Assembly: GCF_003665065.1 (NCBI RefSeq)
Contig: NZ_RCHR01000007.1
Coordinates: 62,001 to 126,000 of the forward strand
Length of the DNA: 64,000 nucleotides
Origin: Oceanobacillus piezotolerans
Lineage (GTDB): Bacteria > Bacillota > Bacilli > Bacillales > Amphibacillaceae
Direction of reading: 5' to 3'
The position numbers and the translations under genes were made by a program. Every line of letters starts with the position of its first letter. Within the stretch, counting starts at the first letter, position 1. This document shows, one piece after another, positions 49,229-58,816 of this stretch. Under the pieces are notes generated by a model. That model ran no database searches. It was not told the origin of the DNA and was given only the letters and a program-made list of their open reading frames with translations.

Positions 49229-49930
49229 TTGAGTCAAAAAATATTAGTAGTGGATGACGAACAACCGATTGCAGATATATTAAAATTCAACTTAGAAAAA
49301 GAAGGCTATGAGGTCATTTGTGCATATGACGGAGATGAAGCCGTAAAATTAGCAGAAAATGAAAAGCCGGATTTGATCTTATTAGATATAATGCTACCAA
49401 ATCGAGATGGAAATGAAGTACTTCGAGAAGTAAGAAAAACCCAAAGCATGCCTGTTATTATGCTAACAGCAAAAGATTCTGAAATAGACAAGGTTTTAGG
49501 ATTAGAGCTTGGGGCCGATGATTACGTAACAAAACCATTTAGTAATCGTGAATTAATTGCAAGGGTTAAAGCAAACCTTCGCAGACAGCAGGTTCCAGAT
49601 GAGCCGGTTAAGGAAACTAAGGATATTGTCATTGGGAATTTAACCATCCATCCAGATGCCTATGTCGTATCAAGAGATGGGGTTCAAATCGAATTAACAC
49701 ATCGTGAGTTTGAGCTCCTTCATTACCTGGCCCGTCATATAGGACAAGTAATGACACGTGAACATTTACTAGAAACCGTTTGGGGATATGATTATTTTGG
49801 TGATGTCAGAACGGTGGATGTTACTGTCAGGAGATTAAGAGAGAAGATTGAAGAGAATCCGAGCAGCCCGACTTGGATTGTGACAAGACGGGGTGTTGGG
49901 TATTATTTACGTAACCCTGAACAGGAGTAG
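49229..49930 (+). CDS. walR: Essential response regulator WalR
   Basis: A 233-residue OmpR-type response regulator for cell wall metabolism. The receiver domain has acidic pair DDE near 9-11, phosphoacceptor Asp in [11 protein letters not shown] near 50-60, and Lys in [10 protein letters not shown] near 100-109. The winged-helix domain follows from about 130 ([27 protein letters not shown]). It is the first gene of walRKHIJ-htrC. Start TTG 49229 follows AAGGAAG at a somewhat long spacing. Confidence 0.97.
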   Translation: MSQKILVVDDEQPIADILKFNLEKEGYEVICAYDGDEAVKLAENEKPDLILLDIMLPNRDGNEVLREVRKTQSMPVIMLTAKDSEIDKVLGLELGADDYVTKPFSNRELIARVKANLRRQQVPDEPVKETKDIVIGNLTIHPDAYVVSRDGVQIELTHREFELLHYLARHIGQVMTREHLLETVWGYDYFGDVRTVDVTVRRLREKIEENPSSPTWIVTRRGVGYYLRNPEQE

Positions 49931-49936
49931 TTTTTC

Positions 49937-51781
49937 ATGAAAAAAGTTGGTTTTTTCCGTTCCATTCAACTAAAGTTCAGCATCATTTATATTCTCCTAT
50001 TGCTATTAGCAATGCAGGTGATTGGTTCTTTTTTTATGACAGAATTACGAAAAGAATTGGAAGAGAATTTTACAAAGTCAATTACCGATCGAATGGAACT
50101 GCTTAGTTATAATTTAGAGCAAGCATTTAATAGAGATGATACAGTTGATGATAATGAGGGCCTCTCCTTGGAGGAAGAAGTCCAGCAAATTGTTAATGAA
50201 ATTAATATTAATAATGCAGAAACGAGTATTCAGGTGATTAGCAATCAAGGTAAGATTCTTGGAACAAATGATCCTGACAAATTAGGTGAGGTGGGAAATC
50301 GAACAGCTAATTTAATCGTTGAAAATGCCTTGAATGTTAACTCATTTGAACCAAAACCAATGATTGATAAAAAAACAGGAGAGCGAATTTATGTTCAGGC
50401 CGTTCCATTGTATGATGACACTGGAGAATCTTTAGTCGGTGTTATTTATGTCGAGGCACTTATTCAGAGTGTTTATGATCAATTGGCAGAAATCAATCAG
50501 ATCTTTATTAGAGGTTCTATTCTAGCCATTAGTGTCTCTGCTATTATTGGAATACTCGTAGCGAGAACGATAACGAAGCCAATTAAAGAAATGCGCAAAC
50601 AAGCTTTAACCATGGCAAAAGGTGATTTTACGCAAAAGGTAAATATATATGGCAAAGATGAAATCGGCCAGCTTGCAGAATCGTTTAATGACTTAAATGG
50701 CCGTTTGAAGCATTCATATGCCACCATCGAGGAGGAGCGAAGGAAACTAAGCTCTGTTCTATCCAATATGTCAGATGGAGTTATTGCCGTCGACAATGTT
50801 GGATCCATTACCTTGATGAACGAGGCTGCTGGGAGATTAATGAAACAAAATCCGGACGATTTAATCGGAGACATGATTATTGATGTTCTTCAATTAGAAG
50901 ATCGCATTGTGGATATTACTGAGCTTCAGGACAGTGGCTCGATTATTATCGATTTTAGTGAAGATGATGAGCCATTTTTATTGCGGGCTAATTTTTCTAC
51001 TGTATCTGATGACGAAGAAGAAATTACAGGATTTATAGCTGTTCTAAGTGATGTAACCGAGCAAGAAAGAGTCGAACAGGAACGACGTGATTTTGTCTCC
51101 AATGTTTCACATGAACTGCGAACCCCGCTTACAACAATGAAAAGTTATTTAGAGGCGTTATCTGATGGGGCATGGCAGGATAAAGAAATTGCACCTAAGT
51201 TCTTAAGTGTTACACAGAATGAGACAGATCGGATGATTCGAATGGTTAATGATTTACTGCAGTTATCCAAGATGGATTCAGATGAATACCCACTTATGAA
51301 GGAGCGGACGGAGTTTATTTCTTTCTTCCATCACGTGATAGATAGACTTGAAATGAACATACCAGAGCATATTGCATTTATTAGAGATTTGCCAAAGCGC
51401 GGTGGGTACTATGTCTGGATAGATAAGGATAAAATAACACAGGTGTTGGATAATATTATATCTAATGCCATTAAGTACTCACCAGAAGGTGGACAAATTC
51501 GGTTGAAGGTGGAAAATAAACGTCATTATCTTTTAATTAGTGTGCAGGACCAAGGAATTGGAATTGCTTATGATAAATTGGAAAAAATCTTTGAACGTTT
51601 CTATCGGGCCGATAGAGCAAGAACTAGAAAGCTTGGTGGTACAGGGTTAGGTCTTGCAATTACAAAGGAACTAATAGAAGTACACCACGGCAAGATATGG
51701 GCGAAAAGTAAAGAAGGTAAAGGGACAACCATTTCCTTTACGCTTCCGCTGATGAATCAGAAGCGGAGGGAAAGAAAATGA
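49937..51781 (+). CDS. walK: Sensor histidine kinase WalK
   Basis: A 614-residue membrane histidine kinase partner of WalR. Membrane helices lie near residues 13-31 and 183-205, with an extracellular PAS-like domain between them. HAMP (RTITKPIKEMRKQALTMAKG) is near 207-226, followed by an internal PAS domain (about 260-370), the phosphoacceptor in FVSNVSHELRTPLTTMKSY near 385-403, and the ATPase N, G1 and G2 boxes (IISNAIKYSP, VQDQGIGIAYDK, GGTGLGLAI). AGGAGTAG precedes ATG 49937. Confidence 0.97.
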   Translation: MKKVGFFRSIQLKFSIIYILLLLLAMQVIGSFFMTELRKELEENFTKSITDRMELLSYNLEQAFNRDDTVDDNEGLSLEEEVQQIVNEININNAETSIQVISNQGKILGTNDPDKLGEVGNRTANLIVENALNVNSFEPKPMIDKKTGERIYVQAVPLYDDTGESLVGVIYVEALIQSVYDQLAEINQIFIRGSILAISVSAIIGILVARTITKPIKEMRKQALTMAKGDFTQKVNIYGKDEIGQLAESFNDLNGRLKHSYATIEEERRKLSSVLSNMSDGVIAVDNVGSITLMNEAAGRLMKQNPDDLIGDMIIDVLQLEDRIVDITELQDSGSIIIDFSEDDEPFLLRANFSTVSDDEEEITGFIAVLSDVTEQERVEQERRDFVSNVSHELRTPLTTMKSYLEALSDGAWQDKEIAPKFLSVTQNETDRMIRMVNDLLQLSKMDSDEYPLMKERTEFISFFHHVIDRLEMNIPEHIAFIRDLPKRGGYYVWIDKDKITQVLDNIISNAIKYSPEGGQIRLKVENKRHYLLISVQDQGIGIAYDKLEKIFERFYRADRARTRKLGGTGLGLAITKELIEVHHGKIWAKSKEGKGTTISFTLPLMNQKRRERK

Positions 51782-53124
51782 AGCTAGAAACAGTTAAATC
51801 CATCATATTAGTTTTATTAATTATTATCAGCTTTGTTCTTGCTTTTGGAATATGGACCTATCAGCCAACAAATAACAAAGATCTCTTAAGCAGCAACAAT
51901 TCCCGGGAAAGTTTAGATATTGGTGGAACAGAAGAGTCGAAACGAACATTAATTAAGCCGACAAATATTATCTTTCATCAAGGGGCTTCTCATTATGGTT
52001 TTAATAACATGGGAGATCAGGAGGACTTATATCGAGAAATAGGACAGTGGGCCATGCATAGCTTTTCTGCTGAGGAGATAAATGGCTACTCTAATCCTCA
52101 TTATGATGTGGAAATTATTTTTCCCGTTTCTCTCCCGATGGAAATTGTACCCAGTCTATTTACAGTGAAAAATGAACTGGAGGAATGGCCAAACTGGTCA
52201 TTTCAACGTATGTATATTACGTTTGATTCCGTTAATAAAACGTTATTGGTTTCCTTTCCGTCCATCGATGGGAGGAATCTTGGAACAGCTGTCATTAACG
52301 ATTTAGAATACTATGAATCCCTATTGACCTATATGGAAGAAAACGAACAATTAACAGAGTATGTGATATGGAACGAGGAACAATCAAATAAATATATACC
52401 AAAAGAGCCGATTGTGTTGGGTCGAAATACACATATCTCAACCAAGTTTGAAGATTCCCTAGTGCTTGTTAACATTCTATTTAACGATCCATCAATCGTG
52501 AATCAATCTTCTTCTCCATTCCGAGGGTTATCTTATTTTTCCGATAGCAGCCAGCTGCGTATCGTCCAGGATGGTACTAGAATGGAGTTTGTCAGTCCAA
52601 CTTCTGATGATACTTCCGGAGTATCCACGGTTTCTTCCATTTCTTTATTAAACCGCAGTGTGGAAGATATCAATGGCCATAATGGCTGGACAGGTAATTA
52701 CAATTTAGTTGAAATAGATAATAGCCAAAACTTAGTTCGTTACCAAATGAATTATCAAGGCTATCCAGTATTTAGCTCTGGAGATCTGAATATGATTGAG
52801 CAACGATGGAATAATCAGCAAAGACTTATCGAATATAGTCGTCCATTAGTATACGTTAGTGACCCGTACCGATATGATCATTCAGAGGTGGAGCTTCCAT
52901 CTGCTGAAGAACTAATGGACGAGCTAGCGAAAAATAAAGATAAGAATAATAATAATCCTAAATTGGAAGAAGTGGTAGATATCCAAATAGGATATAAGTT
53001 AACATATAATGATGTAGAAGAATTGCTTATCTTTAATCCGGGCTGGTTTGTAAAAAATAAACAGGGTTCATGGAATCAAGTCAATTTTGGCTTTGTAGCA
53101 GAAGAACGTAAAGGAGGGAGCTAA
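51778..53124 (+). CDS. walH: WalRK regulatory protein WalH (YycH)
   Basis: A 448-residue protein with one N-terminal membrane anchor (IILVLLIIISFVLAFGIW, about 9-26) and a large extracytoplasmic part. By position and overall form it is YycH, which with WalI binds and tunes WalK activity. Start ATG overlaps the walK stop (ATGA). Sequence conservation in this family is low, so the call rests mainly on the cassette. Confidence 0.92.
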   Translation: MKLETVKSIILVLLIIISFVLAFGIWTYQPTNNKDLLSSNNSRESLDIGGTEESKRTLIKPTNIIFHQGASHYGFNNMGDQEDLYREIGQWAMHSFSAEEINGYSNPHYDVEIIFPVSLPMEIVPSLFTVKNELEEWPNWSFQRMYITFDSVNKTLLVSFPSIDGRNLGTAVINDLEYYESLLTYMEENEQLTEYVIWNEEQSNKYIPKEPIVLGRNTHISTKFEDSLVLVNILFNDPSIVNQSSSPFRGLSYFSDSSQLRIVQDGTRMEFVSPTSDDTSGVSTVSSISLLNRSVEDINGHNGWTGNYNLVEIDNSQNLVRYQMNYQGYPVFSSGDLNMIEQRWNNQQRLIEYSRPLVYVSDPYRYDHSEVELPSAEELMDELAKNKDKNNNNPKLEEVVDIQIGYKLTYNDVEELLIFNPGWFVKNKQGSWNQVNFGFVAEERKGGS

Positions 53125-53127
53125 AGG

Positions 53128-54054
53128 ATGCAGTGGGGACATATAAAAACACTATTTATCCTTAGCTTTCTTATATTGAATATCTATCTGCTTATCCAAT
53201 TTATGAATAAGCAAGAGGAAGCAGATATAGGTGTTTTGCAAAATCCAGAAACTACATTAGAAGAAAGGCTACAAGCAGAGAATATTTCCATTCCTAATTT
53301 AGATGAATTTAATGTGGAAGAAGGAACCTATATTTTATCTTCTAACAAGGTTTTTACAGAGGAAGAAGTTAAACAAATAAATCAATTAGAAAATCAAGTT
53401 ACAACAGTCCTAAGTGGCAATCATTTGGTCGTATCCAGGTTTGAGGAACCAGTTTCCGTTTCTGAGAAGACAGATTCGGAAGGTTTGAATCAATTTGTAC
53501 AAGCATCTGTACTTTATGGGGACCAATACACATTCTGGGAATGGAATAAGGAATTAAATGTGATTGTGTTCTTCCAAAAGTATGGGGAACGTCCTGTTTA
53601 CTATAACGAAAATGGTATCTTACTGCTGTATCTAAACAATCGCAATGAAATTACTCATTATAGTCAAACTATGTTGACAGAGGCAGAGCCACAAGGGAAT
53701 AGCCCTAAAAGTATCATTCAGCCATTACAAGCAATTGATCTGTTAGCAGATGAGGATCATGTATTGTCTAATGATAACATCTCAGAGGTCGAAATGGGAT
53801 ACTATTCAAGACTTGCTGGAATGGAGGAAGAGCAAATCTTTGCTCCAACCTGGAGGGTAACCGTAGATAATGAGAGAAACTATTTTGTCAATGCAATTGA
53901 AGGATTAACTTATTCGGATCATGATTTAACGTTTATTAAAGAAGTCATGGAAGGGGTTAAGACATCCATGCAGACCATAAGTGATGAGGAAGAGATCAAG
54001 GAACCGTTTATGGATATCCTTGATCAAAAGTTAGAGACAAATAAAACGGAGTGA
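53128..54054 (+). CDS. walI: WalRK regulatory protein WalI (YycI)
   Basis: A 308-residue protein with one N-terminal membrane anchor (TLFILSFLILNIYLLIQFM, about 8-26) and an extracytoplasmic part. MQWGHIKTLFILSFLILNIY is a YycI-type start. It begins 3 bases after walH, with AAAGGAGGGAG within the walH end. It forms the WalH-WalI pair that modulates WalK. Confidence 0.93.
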   Translation: MQWGHIKTLFILSFLILNIYLLIQFMNKQEEADIGVLQNPETTLEERLQAENISIPNLDEFNVEEGTYILSSNKVFTEEEVKQINQLENQVTTVLSGNHLVVSRFEEPVSVSEKTDSEGLNQFVQASVLYGDQYTFWEWNKELNVIVFFQKYGERPVYYNENGILLLYLNNRNEITHYSQTMLTEAEPQGNSPKSIIQPLQAIDLLADEDHVLSNDNISEVEMGYYSRLAGMEEEQIFAPTWRVTVDNERNYFVNAIEGLTYSDHDLTFIKEVMEGVKTSMQTISDEEEIKEPFMDILDQKLETNKTE

Positions 54055-54063
54055 AAAAAGAAA

Positions 54064-54849
54064 ATGACATTACGCTTTAGTGTATTAGCATCTGGGAGTA
54101 CAGGAAACGCGTTTTATATAGAGTCAGATCAGCAAAGGATATTGGTGGATGCTGGATTAAGTGGGAAAAAATTAGATAATCTGTTCGCAAAAATACATGT
54201 TAATCCAGCCAACCTGTCCGGTATATTGGTGACGCATGAACATAGTGATCATATTAAGGGATTAGGTATTTTTGCTCGCAAATATAATCTACCAATCTAT
54301 GCAAATGAGAAGACATGGAAGGCAATGGACGGACAAATTGGGAAGCTGTCGATTGACCAGAAATTCCAATTTAATATGGGAGAGGTCAAAACCCTTGGAG
54401 ACATTGATGTTGAATCATTTGGTGTGTCCCATGATGCAGCGGAGCCCATGTTTTATACTTTCCGAAAAAGTGATAAAAAGGTGGCTTTAGTAACCGATTT
54501 GGGCTATGTTTCGGATCGAATTAAGAAAACGGTAGAGGATGCGGATGCTTATATTTTTGAATCGAATCATGACGTTGAAATGCTCCGAATGGGAAGATAT
54601 CCGTGGAGTGTCAAACGTCGTATCTTAGGTGATTCTGGCCACGTTTCGAATGAAGATTGTGGACTAGCCCTAGCAGACATCATAAGCAATCGAACGAAAC
54701 GAATTTATTTAGCCCATTTAAGTCTCGACAATAACATGAAAGACTTAGCAAGAATGTCGGTAAAAAATGTGCTCACGGAAAGAGGAATAGAAATAGACTT
54801 GTTCGATACCGATCCGGAAGAACCAACAGCTTTATATGAAGTGATTTAA
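54064..54849 (+). CDS. walJ: Metallo-beta-lactamase-fold nuclease WalJ (YycJ)
   Basis: A 261-residue MBL-fold protein, linked in the family to 5'-exonuclease and mismatch-repair or replication functions. Metal ligands are in THEHSDH near 59-65, GVSHDAAEP near 120-128 and DSGHVSNED near 190-198. The N-terminal [13 protein letters not shown] at about 8-20 is standard. Downstream is a strong terminator. Confidence 0.95.
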   Translation: MTLRFSVLASGSTGNAFYIESDQQRILVDAGLSGKKLDNLFAKIHVNPANLSGILVTHEHSDHIKGLGIFARKYNLPIYANEKTWKAMDGQIGKLSIDQKFQFNMGEVKTLGDIDVESFGVSHDAAEPMFYTFRKSDKKVALVTDLGYVSDRIKKTVEDADAYIFESNHDVEMLRMGRYPWSVKRRILGDSGHVSNEDCGLALADIISNRTKRIYLAHLSLDNNMKDLARMSVKNVLTERGIEIDLFDTDPEEPTALYEVI

Positions 54850-54886
54850 AATGTAAGAAATATATAAGCGGACGAATAATAGCAGA

Positions 54887-54930
54887 AGGAATTCAGTAGA
54901 ATTCCTTCTGCTATTATTTTTGTTTTTATT
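54887..54930 (+). terminator. Terminator of walRKHIJ
   Basis: AATAGCAGAAGGAATTC pairs with GAATTCCTTCTGCTATT over AGTA, then ATTTTTGTTTTT. It separates walJ from htrC. Confidence 0.95.
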
Positions 54931-55060
54931 CTTTAGAGAAGAAAACATCTTAAATATGCTATAGGACAGAGTAAGGAATAACACCCAAAAAATCCCATAT
55001 GGAAAAATCCCTCTGCTCGAAGTATGATTTCATTCATTAATTTTATGAAGAAAGGTCATA

Positions 55061-55078
55061 CTATCATAAAAATGATAG
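55061..55078. promoter_or_regulatory. Inverted repeat before htrC
   Basis: CTATCAT-AAAA-ATGATAG lies 20 bp before the htrC start codon. It could be an operator or an RNA hairpin; no known regulator consensus is matched. Confidence 0.4.
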
Positions 55079-55097
55079 AGGATAAGGGGAATGAAAA

Positions 55098-56297
55098 ATG
55101 GGTTATTATAATCAAAGACCAAATCAAAGAAAGCGTCGTTCATGGGCTATTCCCTTGATTGTTGTTTTTCTAGTTGGCATATTTCTTGTAGCAGAAGTAA
55201 TTCCTAGTTTTAATGCCAATGGAACAGGTGATGACTCTAAAACGGTTCGAAATAATACTGCTGATTCTATTCATGGCGATAAAGCACAGATTATTAATAC
55301 TTCCGTTAATGTGGATGTATCGACGCAAATTACAGAAGTGGTGGATGAGGTTACTCCTGCTGTAGTAGGTGTATCCAATATCCAACAGCAGACCAATTAT
55401 TGGCATCAAGAAGAAGGCTATGAAGCGGGTACTGGATCTGGTGTCATTTATAAAATAGAAGATGGGACCGCTTTTGTTGTAACCAATCATCATGTGATCG
55501 CTGGAGCCGACACGGTGGAGGTTGTCTTATACAATGAACAAGCGGTTCCTGCTGAATTAGTTGGCAGCGATATATTTACGGATTTAGCCGTTTTAACGAT
55601 GGATGCCAGCCAAGTTGAAAATGCAATCAGCATTGGCTCGTCAGATAATGTAAAGGTTGGTGAACCCGCCATAGCAATAGGAAGTCCGTTGGGACATATG
55701 TTTTCCAGCACGGTAACTCAGGGAGTAATAAGTGGAACTAACCGCACGATTCCTCAAGACTTTGATCAAGATGGCCGTGCAGATTGGCAAGCAGAAGTAA
55801 TTCAAACAGATGCAGCAATCAATCCGGGAAACAGTGGTGGTGCATTAATTAATATTTATGGTCAGTTGATTGGTATTAATTCCATGAAAATTAATCAGGA
55901 ATCTGTTGAAGGGATTGGTTTTTCTATTCCTATCGATTACGCTTTACCGGTGATAGCAGAGCTGGAAGCTACTGGAGAAATGAGCCGTCCTTATTTGGGA
56001 TTAGAGATCTATTCATTGGAAGAAGTACCGAAGATCGAGTGGACCAATACTTTGCAGCTGCCGAGTGAAGTAACTGGCGGTGTATATGTATGGAGCGTAG
56101 AGCCTCTTTCCCCAGCAGATCAAGTAGGCTTTAAAAAATTGGATGTGATTACAGAGTTGGATGGTGTGCCGGTTATGAATATGATTGATCTTCGTAAGAT
56201 TTTATATCAGGAGAAAAAAATAGGGGAAGAAGTAGGAATTACGTATTATCGAGATGGCAAACGGTATGAGACGTCATTGAAACTAGGGGCACAATAG
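55098..56297 (+). CDS. htrC: HtrA-like serine protease (HtrC/YyxA)
   Basis: A 399-residue membrane-anchored protease of family S1C. The N-terminal anchor is WAIPLIVVFLVGIFLVAEVI near 16-35. The trypsin-fold triad is His in VVTNHHVIAGAD near 131-142, Asp in DLAVLTMD near 163-170 and Ser in NPGNSGGALIN near 244-254. A C-terminal PDZ domain (about 300-395) includes VYVWSVEPLSPADQVGFK. Its place after walJ matches B. subtilis yyxA. Start ATG follows AAGGGGAATG. Confidence 0.95.
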   Translation: MGYYNQRPNQRKRRSWAIPLIVVFLVGIFLVAEVIPSFNANGTGDDSKTVRNNTADSIHGDKAQIINTSVNVDVSTQITEVVDEVTPAVVGVSNIQQQTNYWHQEEGYEAGTGSGVIYKIEDGTAFVVTNHHVIAGADTVEVVLYNEQAVPAELVGSDIFTDLAVLTMDASQVENAISIGSSDNVKVGEPAIAIGSPLGHMFSSTVTQGVISGTNRTIPQDFDQDGRADWQAEVIQTDAAINPGNSGGALINIYGQLIGINSMKINQESVEGIGFSIPIDYALPVIAELEATGEMSRPYLGLEIYSLEEVPKIEWTNTLQLPSEVTGGVYVWSVEPLSPADQVGFKKLDVITELDGVPVMNMIDLRKILYQEKKIGEEVGITYYRDGKRYETSLKLGAQ

Positions 56298-56301
56298 GTT
56301 A

Positions 56302-56428
56302 ATATCCACAAAAGTTATCAACAGCTGTTAATAAAGTTGTAGATAACCTCCATATATAGTATAGAAAGTATGTTCGCCAACTATATATCTGCGAACACTT
56401 GTGCATATGTTGATAACTTTGTGGATAA
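56302..56428. promoter_or_regulatory. DnaA-box cluster downstream of htrC
   Basis: A perfect TGTGGATAA lies at 56420-56428. One- or two-mismatch boxes are at 56302-56310 (ATATCCACA), 56315-56323 (TTATCAACA), 56326-56334 (TGTTAATAA), 56338-56346 (TGTAGATAA) and 56408-56416 (TGTTGATAA). The density is similar to that seen at oriC. Confidence 0.65.
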
Positions 56429-56451
56429 ACCTGAAAACCTCCTAATTCTGA

Positions 56452-56820
56452 TTAAGACAAGACTCTATTATTTCTCCAGATGATTAATAATAAAATAAGC
56501 ATGACAATATCTAATCTAGCTTCAAAAGCAAAAGAAAGCAGGCCTCCATTCGAAAGGATAGGAAGTTTAGTAAGGAAGATCGCCCCAAGCATAATGAGAA
56601 TAAGTGGAGGAGCAGCTTGTTTAATATACATTCTTGCTGTAATTAACATACCACAAGCAATCTCTATAAAAGCAATCAGAAATAAGGTGAGTTCAGGAAA
56701 AGGTAATCCTAGATTTGTAAAGATCGTTTTAAAATCACTAACAATTAATTTAATAATTCCAGAGGTAAGAAAAACAAAACCAATACTAAAACAAACCCAA
56801 CGCTCCATTTGAGTATACAT
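56452..56820 (-). CDS. DoxX-like membrane protein
   Basis: A 122-residue protein with four hydrophobic segments. FLTSGIIKLIVSDF near residues 17-30 and AFIEIACGMLITA near 49-61 match the DoxX/DoxD-like fold. Function unknown. The start is ATG 56818-56820 following GGAGGCATATTTC; the longer ORF start to 56835 would contain that site. It is transcribed against htrC, and its stop lies next to the DnaA-box cluster. Confidence 0.72.
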   Translation of the reverse strand: MYTQMERWVCFSIGFVFLTSGIIKLIVSDFKTIFTNLGLPFPELTLFLIAFIEIACGMLITARMYIKQAAPPLILIMLGAIFLTKLPILSNGGLLSFAFEARLDIVMLILLLIIWRNNRVLS

Positions 56821-57039
56821 GAAATATGCCTCCAACTTCCTTAATATTTGTAAGTCCCTTACTTGAAGAATGATGAGTGAGGGATAGGCATCAGCAAAAG
56901 CTTGGTTAGTTCAGGGACTCCAGGCGATGCTTTTAATCAGTGGACAAAAAAGAAACCTCTATAGATTCACTTAATTATACATATGCAACAAAATGGACAA
57001 CCTTGACAACTATCTGTAGGTTAACTGGCTGTAAGGCCC

Positions 57040-57200
57040 TTAATGAATAGAACTTCAGAAGAATAATAGTACATTAAGTAGGGAAGTGCTCCTTGTCGAA
57101 CGCCCGGTTCGTTCTGTGGTCTGTGGGTCTCTACTTTTGGCACTAATCCAGTGTGGGATGAAGGAAAATCTCCACTTAGTAAAGTTCCACTTTATGCTTT
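57040..57200. repeat. Second dispersed repeat family, diverged copy
   Basis: CTTTTGGCACTAAT (57136-57149), a gap, then ATCTCCACTTAGTAAAGTTCCACTTTA (57167 onward) aligns with 30914-30985. Much of the 800-bp DoxX-DUF3889 gap is taken up by this copy. The rest of the gap holds the Noc-like palindrome and a lone DnaA-box-like ATATCCACA at 57254-57262. I see no gene there. Confidence 0.5.
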
Positions 57201-57375
57201 GATAAAGATAAACAAAGTAAGTAACTTTCACTCCGGAAAATTCTAACCGAAAGATATCCACAAATTGTGTATAAACTGTTAGTATCTTTTAAAATTTTAT
57301 AATAAGTGTAATTATTTGCAAAATTTGTCGATAAATACAATGATATTTATCATTTTTCGACAAGGAATTGTCGTT

Positions 57376-57389
57376 ATTACCCGGGAAAT
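57376..57389. promoter_or_regulatory. Noc-binding-site-like palindrome
   Basis: ATTACCCGGGAAAT differs at one base from the published core ATTTCCCGGGAAAT. It lies in the DoxX-DUF3889 gap, outside any gene. Confidence 0.5.
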
Positions 57390-57633
57390 GATTTATTAGC
57401 GAAAAACATGAATGTTTTATTTTTAAACTCTATCTTTCAACACTACCATCTATTTCTAAATTAAATCAGAAATGGAAAGAAGAAGGGAAATAATAAAAAG
57501 GGGGTTATCATTCCTATCTAAAAGCTAAATTGATTATAACCCTTATCTTTATCTATAAAGCTATAGTAATGATAAAAGGAGAATAAATTGCCATATGTAG
57601 TACATTCTAATAATTATAAAGGAGGTCGTGGAT

Positions 57634-57954
57634 ATGAATAAATGGATGGTAAGTTTAGGAATTGCTTTTATAACTCTTTTGATATATTCCCCTGTTTTTG
57701 GTCAGGAGCAAGATGTACCTTCCTATGCAAAATGGAGCAAGATTGCCATGCAGGAGGTAAAAGGAAAATATCCGAATGATAAAATCGTGGACTTTTTGCA
57801 TATTGAAAGAGAAACAAAGGGAGAACAAACAACGGAGAAATTTAAACTGTGGTTAAGAGGTGAAGTAAAGGAATTTGGTGTTTTGGTTGATATAACGTTT
57901 AATACAGAAACAGAAGAAGTACAAACTATTACACTTAGGAAAACGGAAAGATAA
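57634..57954 (+). CDS. Small secreted DUF3889-like protein
   Basis: A 106-residue exported protein. The signal peptide ends near SPVFGQ (about residues 20-25). The mature part has YAKWSKIAMQEVKGKYPND near 32-50 and repeated aromatic/charged beta pattern (KFKLWLRGEVKEFGVLVDITF), as in DUF3889. Role unknown. Start ATG 57634 lies 8 bases after AAAGGAGG. Confidence 0.7.
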   Translation: MNKWMVSLGIAFITLLIYSPVFGQEQDVPSYAKWSKIAMQEVKGKYPNDKIVDFLHIERETKGEQTTEKFKLWLRGEVKEFGVLVDITFNTETEEVQTITLRKTER

Positions 57955-57970
57955 CCCTTGCAATACAAAA

Positions 57971-58028
57971 AATGCTTAGAATAATCTCCCATGTCAATGA
58001 ATTCAAAGGGACCCTATTCTAAACATTA
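57971..58028. repeat. Long-loop inverted repeat between convergent genes
   Basis: AATGCTTAGAATA and TATTCTAAACATT (one mismatch) are separated by about 32 bases between the convergent DUF3889-like and acetyltransferase genes. There is no T-run, and its role is unclear. Confidence 0.4.
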
Positions 58029-58098
58029 TTGATCGGAGCTGTTCATATAACAGTCTTTCCTAATTTCCACTACAAATAGATCTGCTGATTCTTTATAT

Positions 58099-58641
58099 TT
58101 ATTTTGTCCATTCAGATTGAAGCATGCCATAAACAATATGATCAACATAGTGGTCATAAAGCCATTCTGCCTGTCTTATCTGTCCTTCTTTTGTAAATCC
58201 CAGTCTTTCTGGTATTGCTCTGCTTTTCTTATTTTCATATGCAGCCCGAATATCGACGCGATTTAATTGGAGATCTTGAAAGGCATAATCTATTAGAGCA
58301 CGAACACTATTTGTCATGATACCTTTCCCTTGAAATTCGTCTGCTAACCAATAGCCAATATAAGCAACCTTATTCGACCAGTCAATCAAATTATAGCTTA
58401 AGGACCCCGCTAAGTTTCCTTGATAATAAACCCCTAGTGTCAGTCCCTTGTTTTCTTCATATAATTTTTGTACGTGTTGGATAAATTGAAGAGAATCTTC
58501 TATCTTCACCGTACTATCTACCCATGGTAACCATTCACGTAAATACAAGCGGGAACGGTCTGTTAATTGAAATAAGGATTCCGCATCCTCCTCTATTAAT
58601 GGTTTAAGCACAATACGGTCATCTACTTCATATGGAAACAA
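58099..58641 (-). CDS. GNAT N-acetyltransferase (RimL-like)
   Basis: A 180-residue acetyltransferase of the RimJ/RimL type. The acetyl-CoA-binding region is YWLADEFQGKGIMTNSVRALIDYAF near 97-121, with the Q-x-x-G-x-G/A loop EFQGKGIM. ENKKSRAIPERLGFTKEGQ near 141-159 is the typical C-terminal motif. The substrate may be a ribosomal protein or a small molecule. Start TTG 58639-58641 follows GAGGGTGAG. Confidence 0.82.
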   Translation of the reverse strand: MFPYEVDDRIVLKPLIEEDAESLFQLTDRSRLYLREWLPWVDSTVKIEDSLQFIQHVQKLYEENKGLTLGVYYQGNLAGSLSYNLIDWSNKVAYIGYWLADEFQGKGIMTNSVRALIDYAFQDLQLNRVDIRAAYENKKSRAIPERLGFTKEGQIRQAEWLYDHYVDHIVYGMLQSEWTK

Positions 58642-58816
58642 ATATACTCACCCTCTGCAAAATAAGTATCCTTACTATACCATGAACAGACAAAATCTAT
58701 CGTTATTTTTTGTATATTTAATATTTATAAAAATATAATCTAGATAATAATCAAAGTCTACGAATGGCCAAAGCGGTAACAATGGATAGTATATTTGAGA
58801 AAAGGGGTGACTATAA

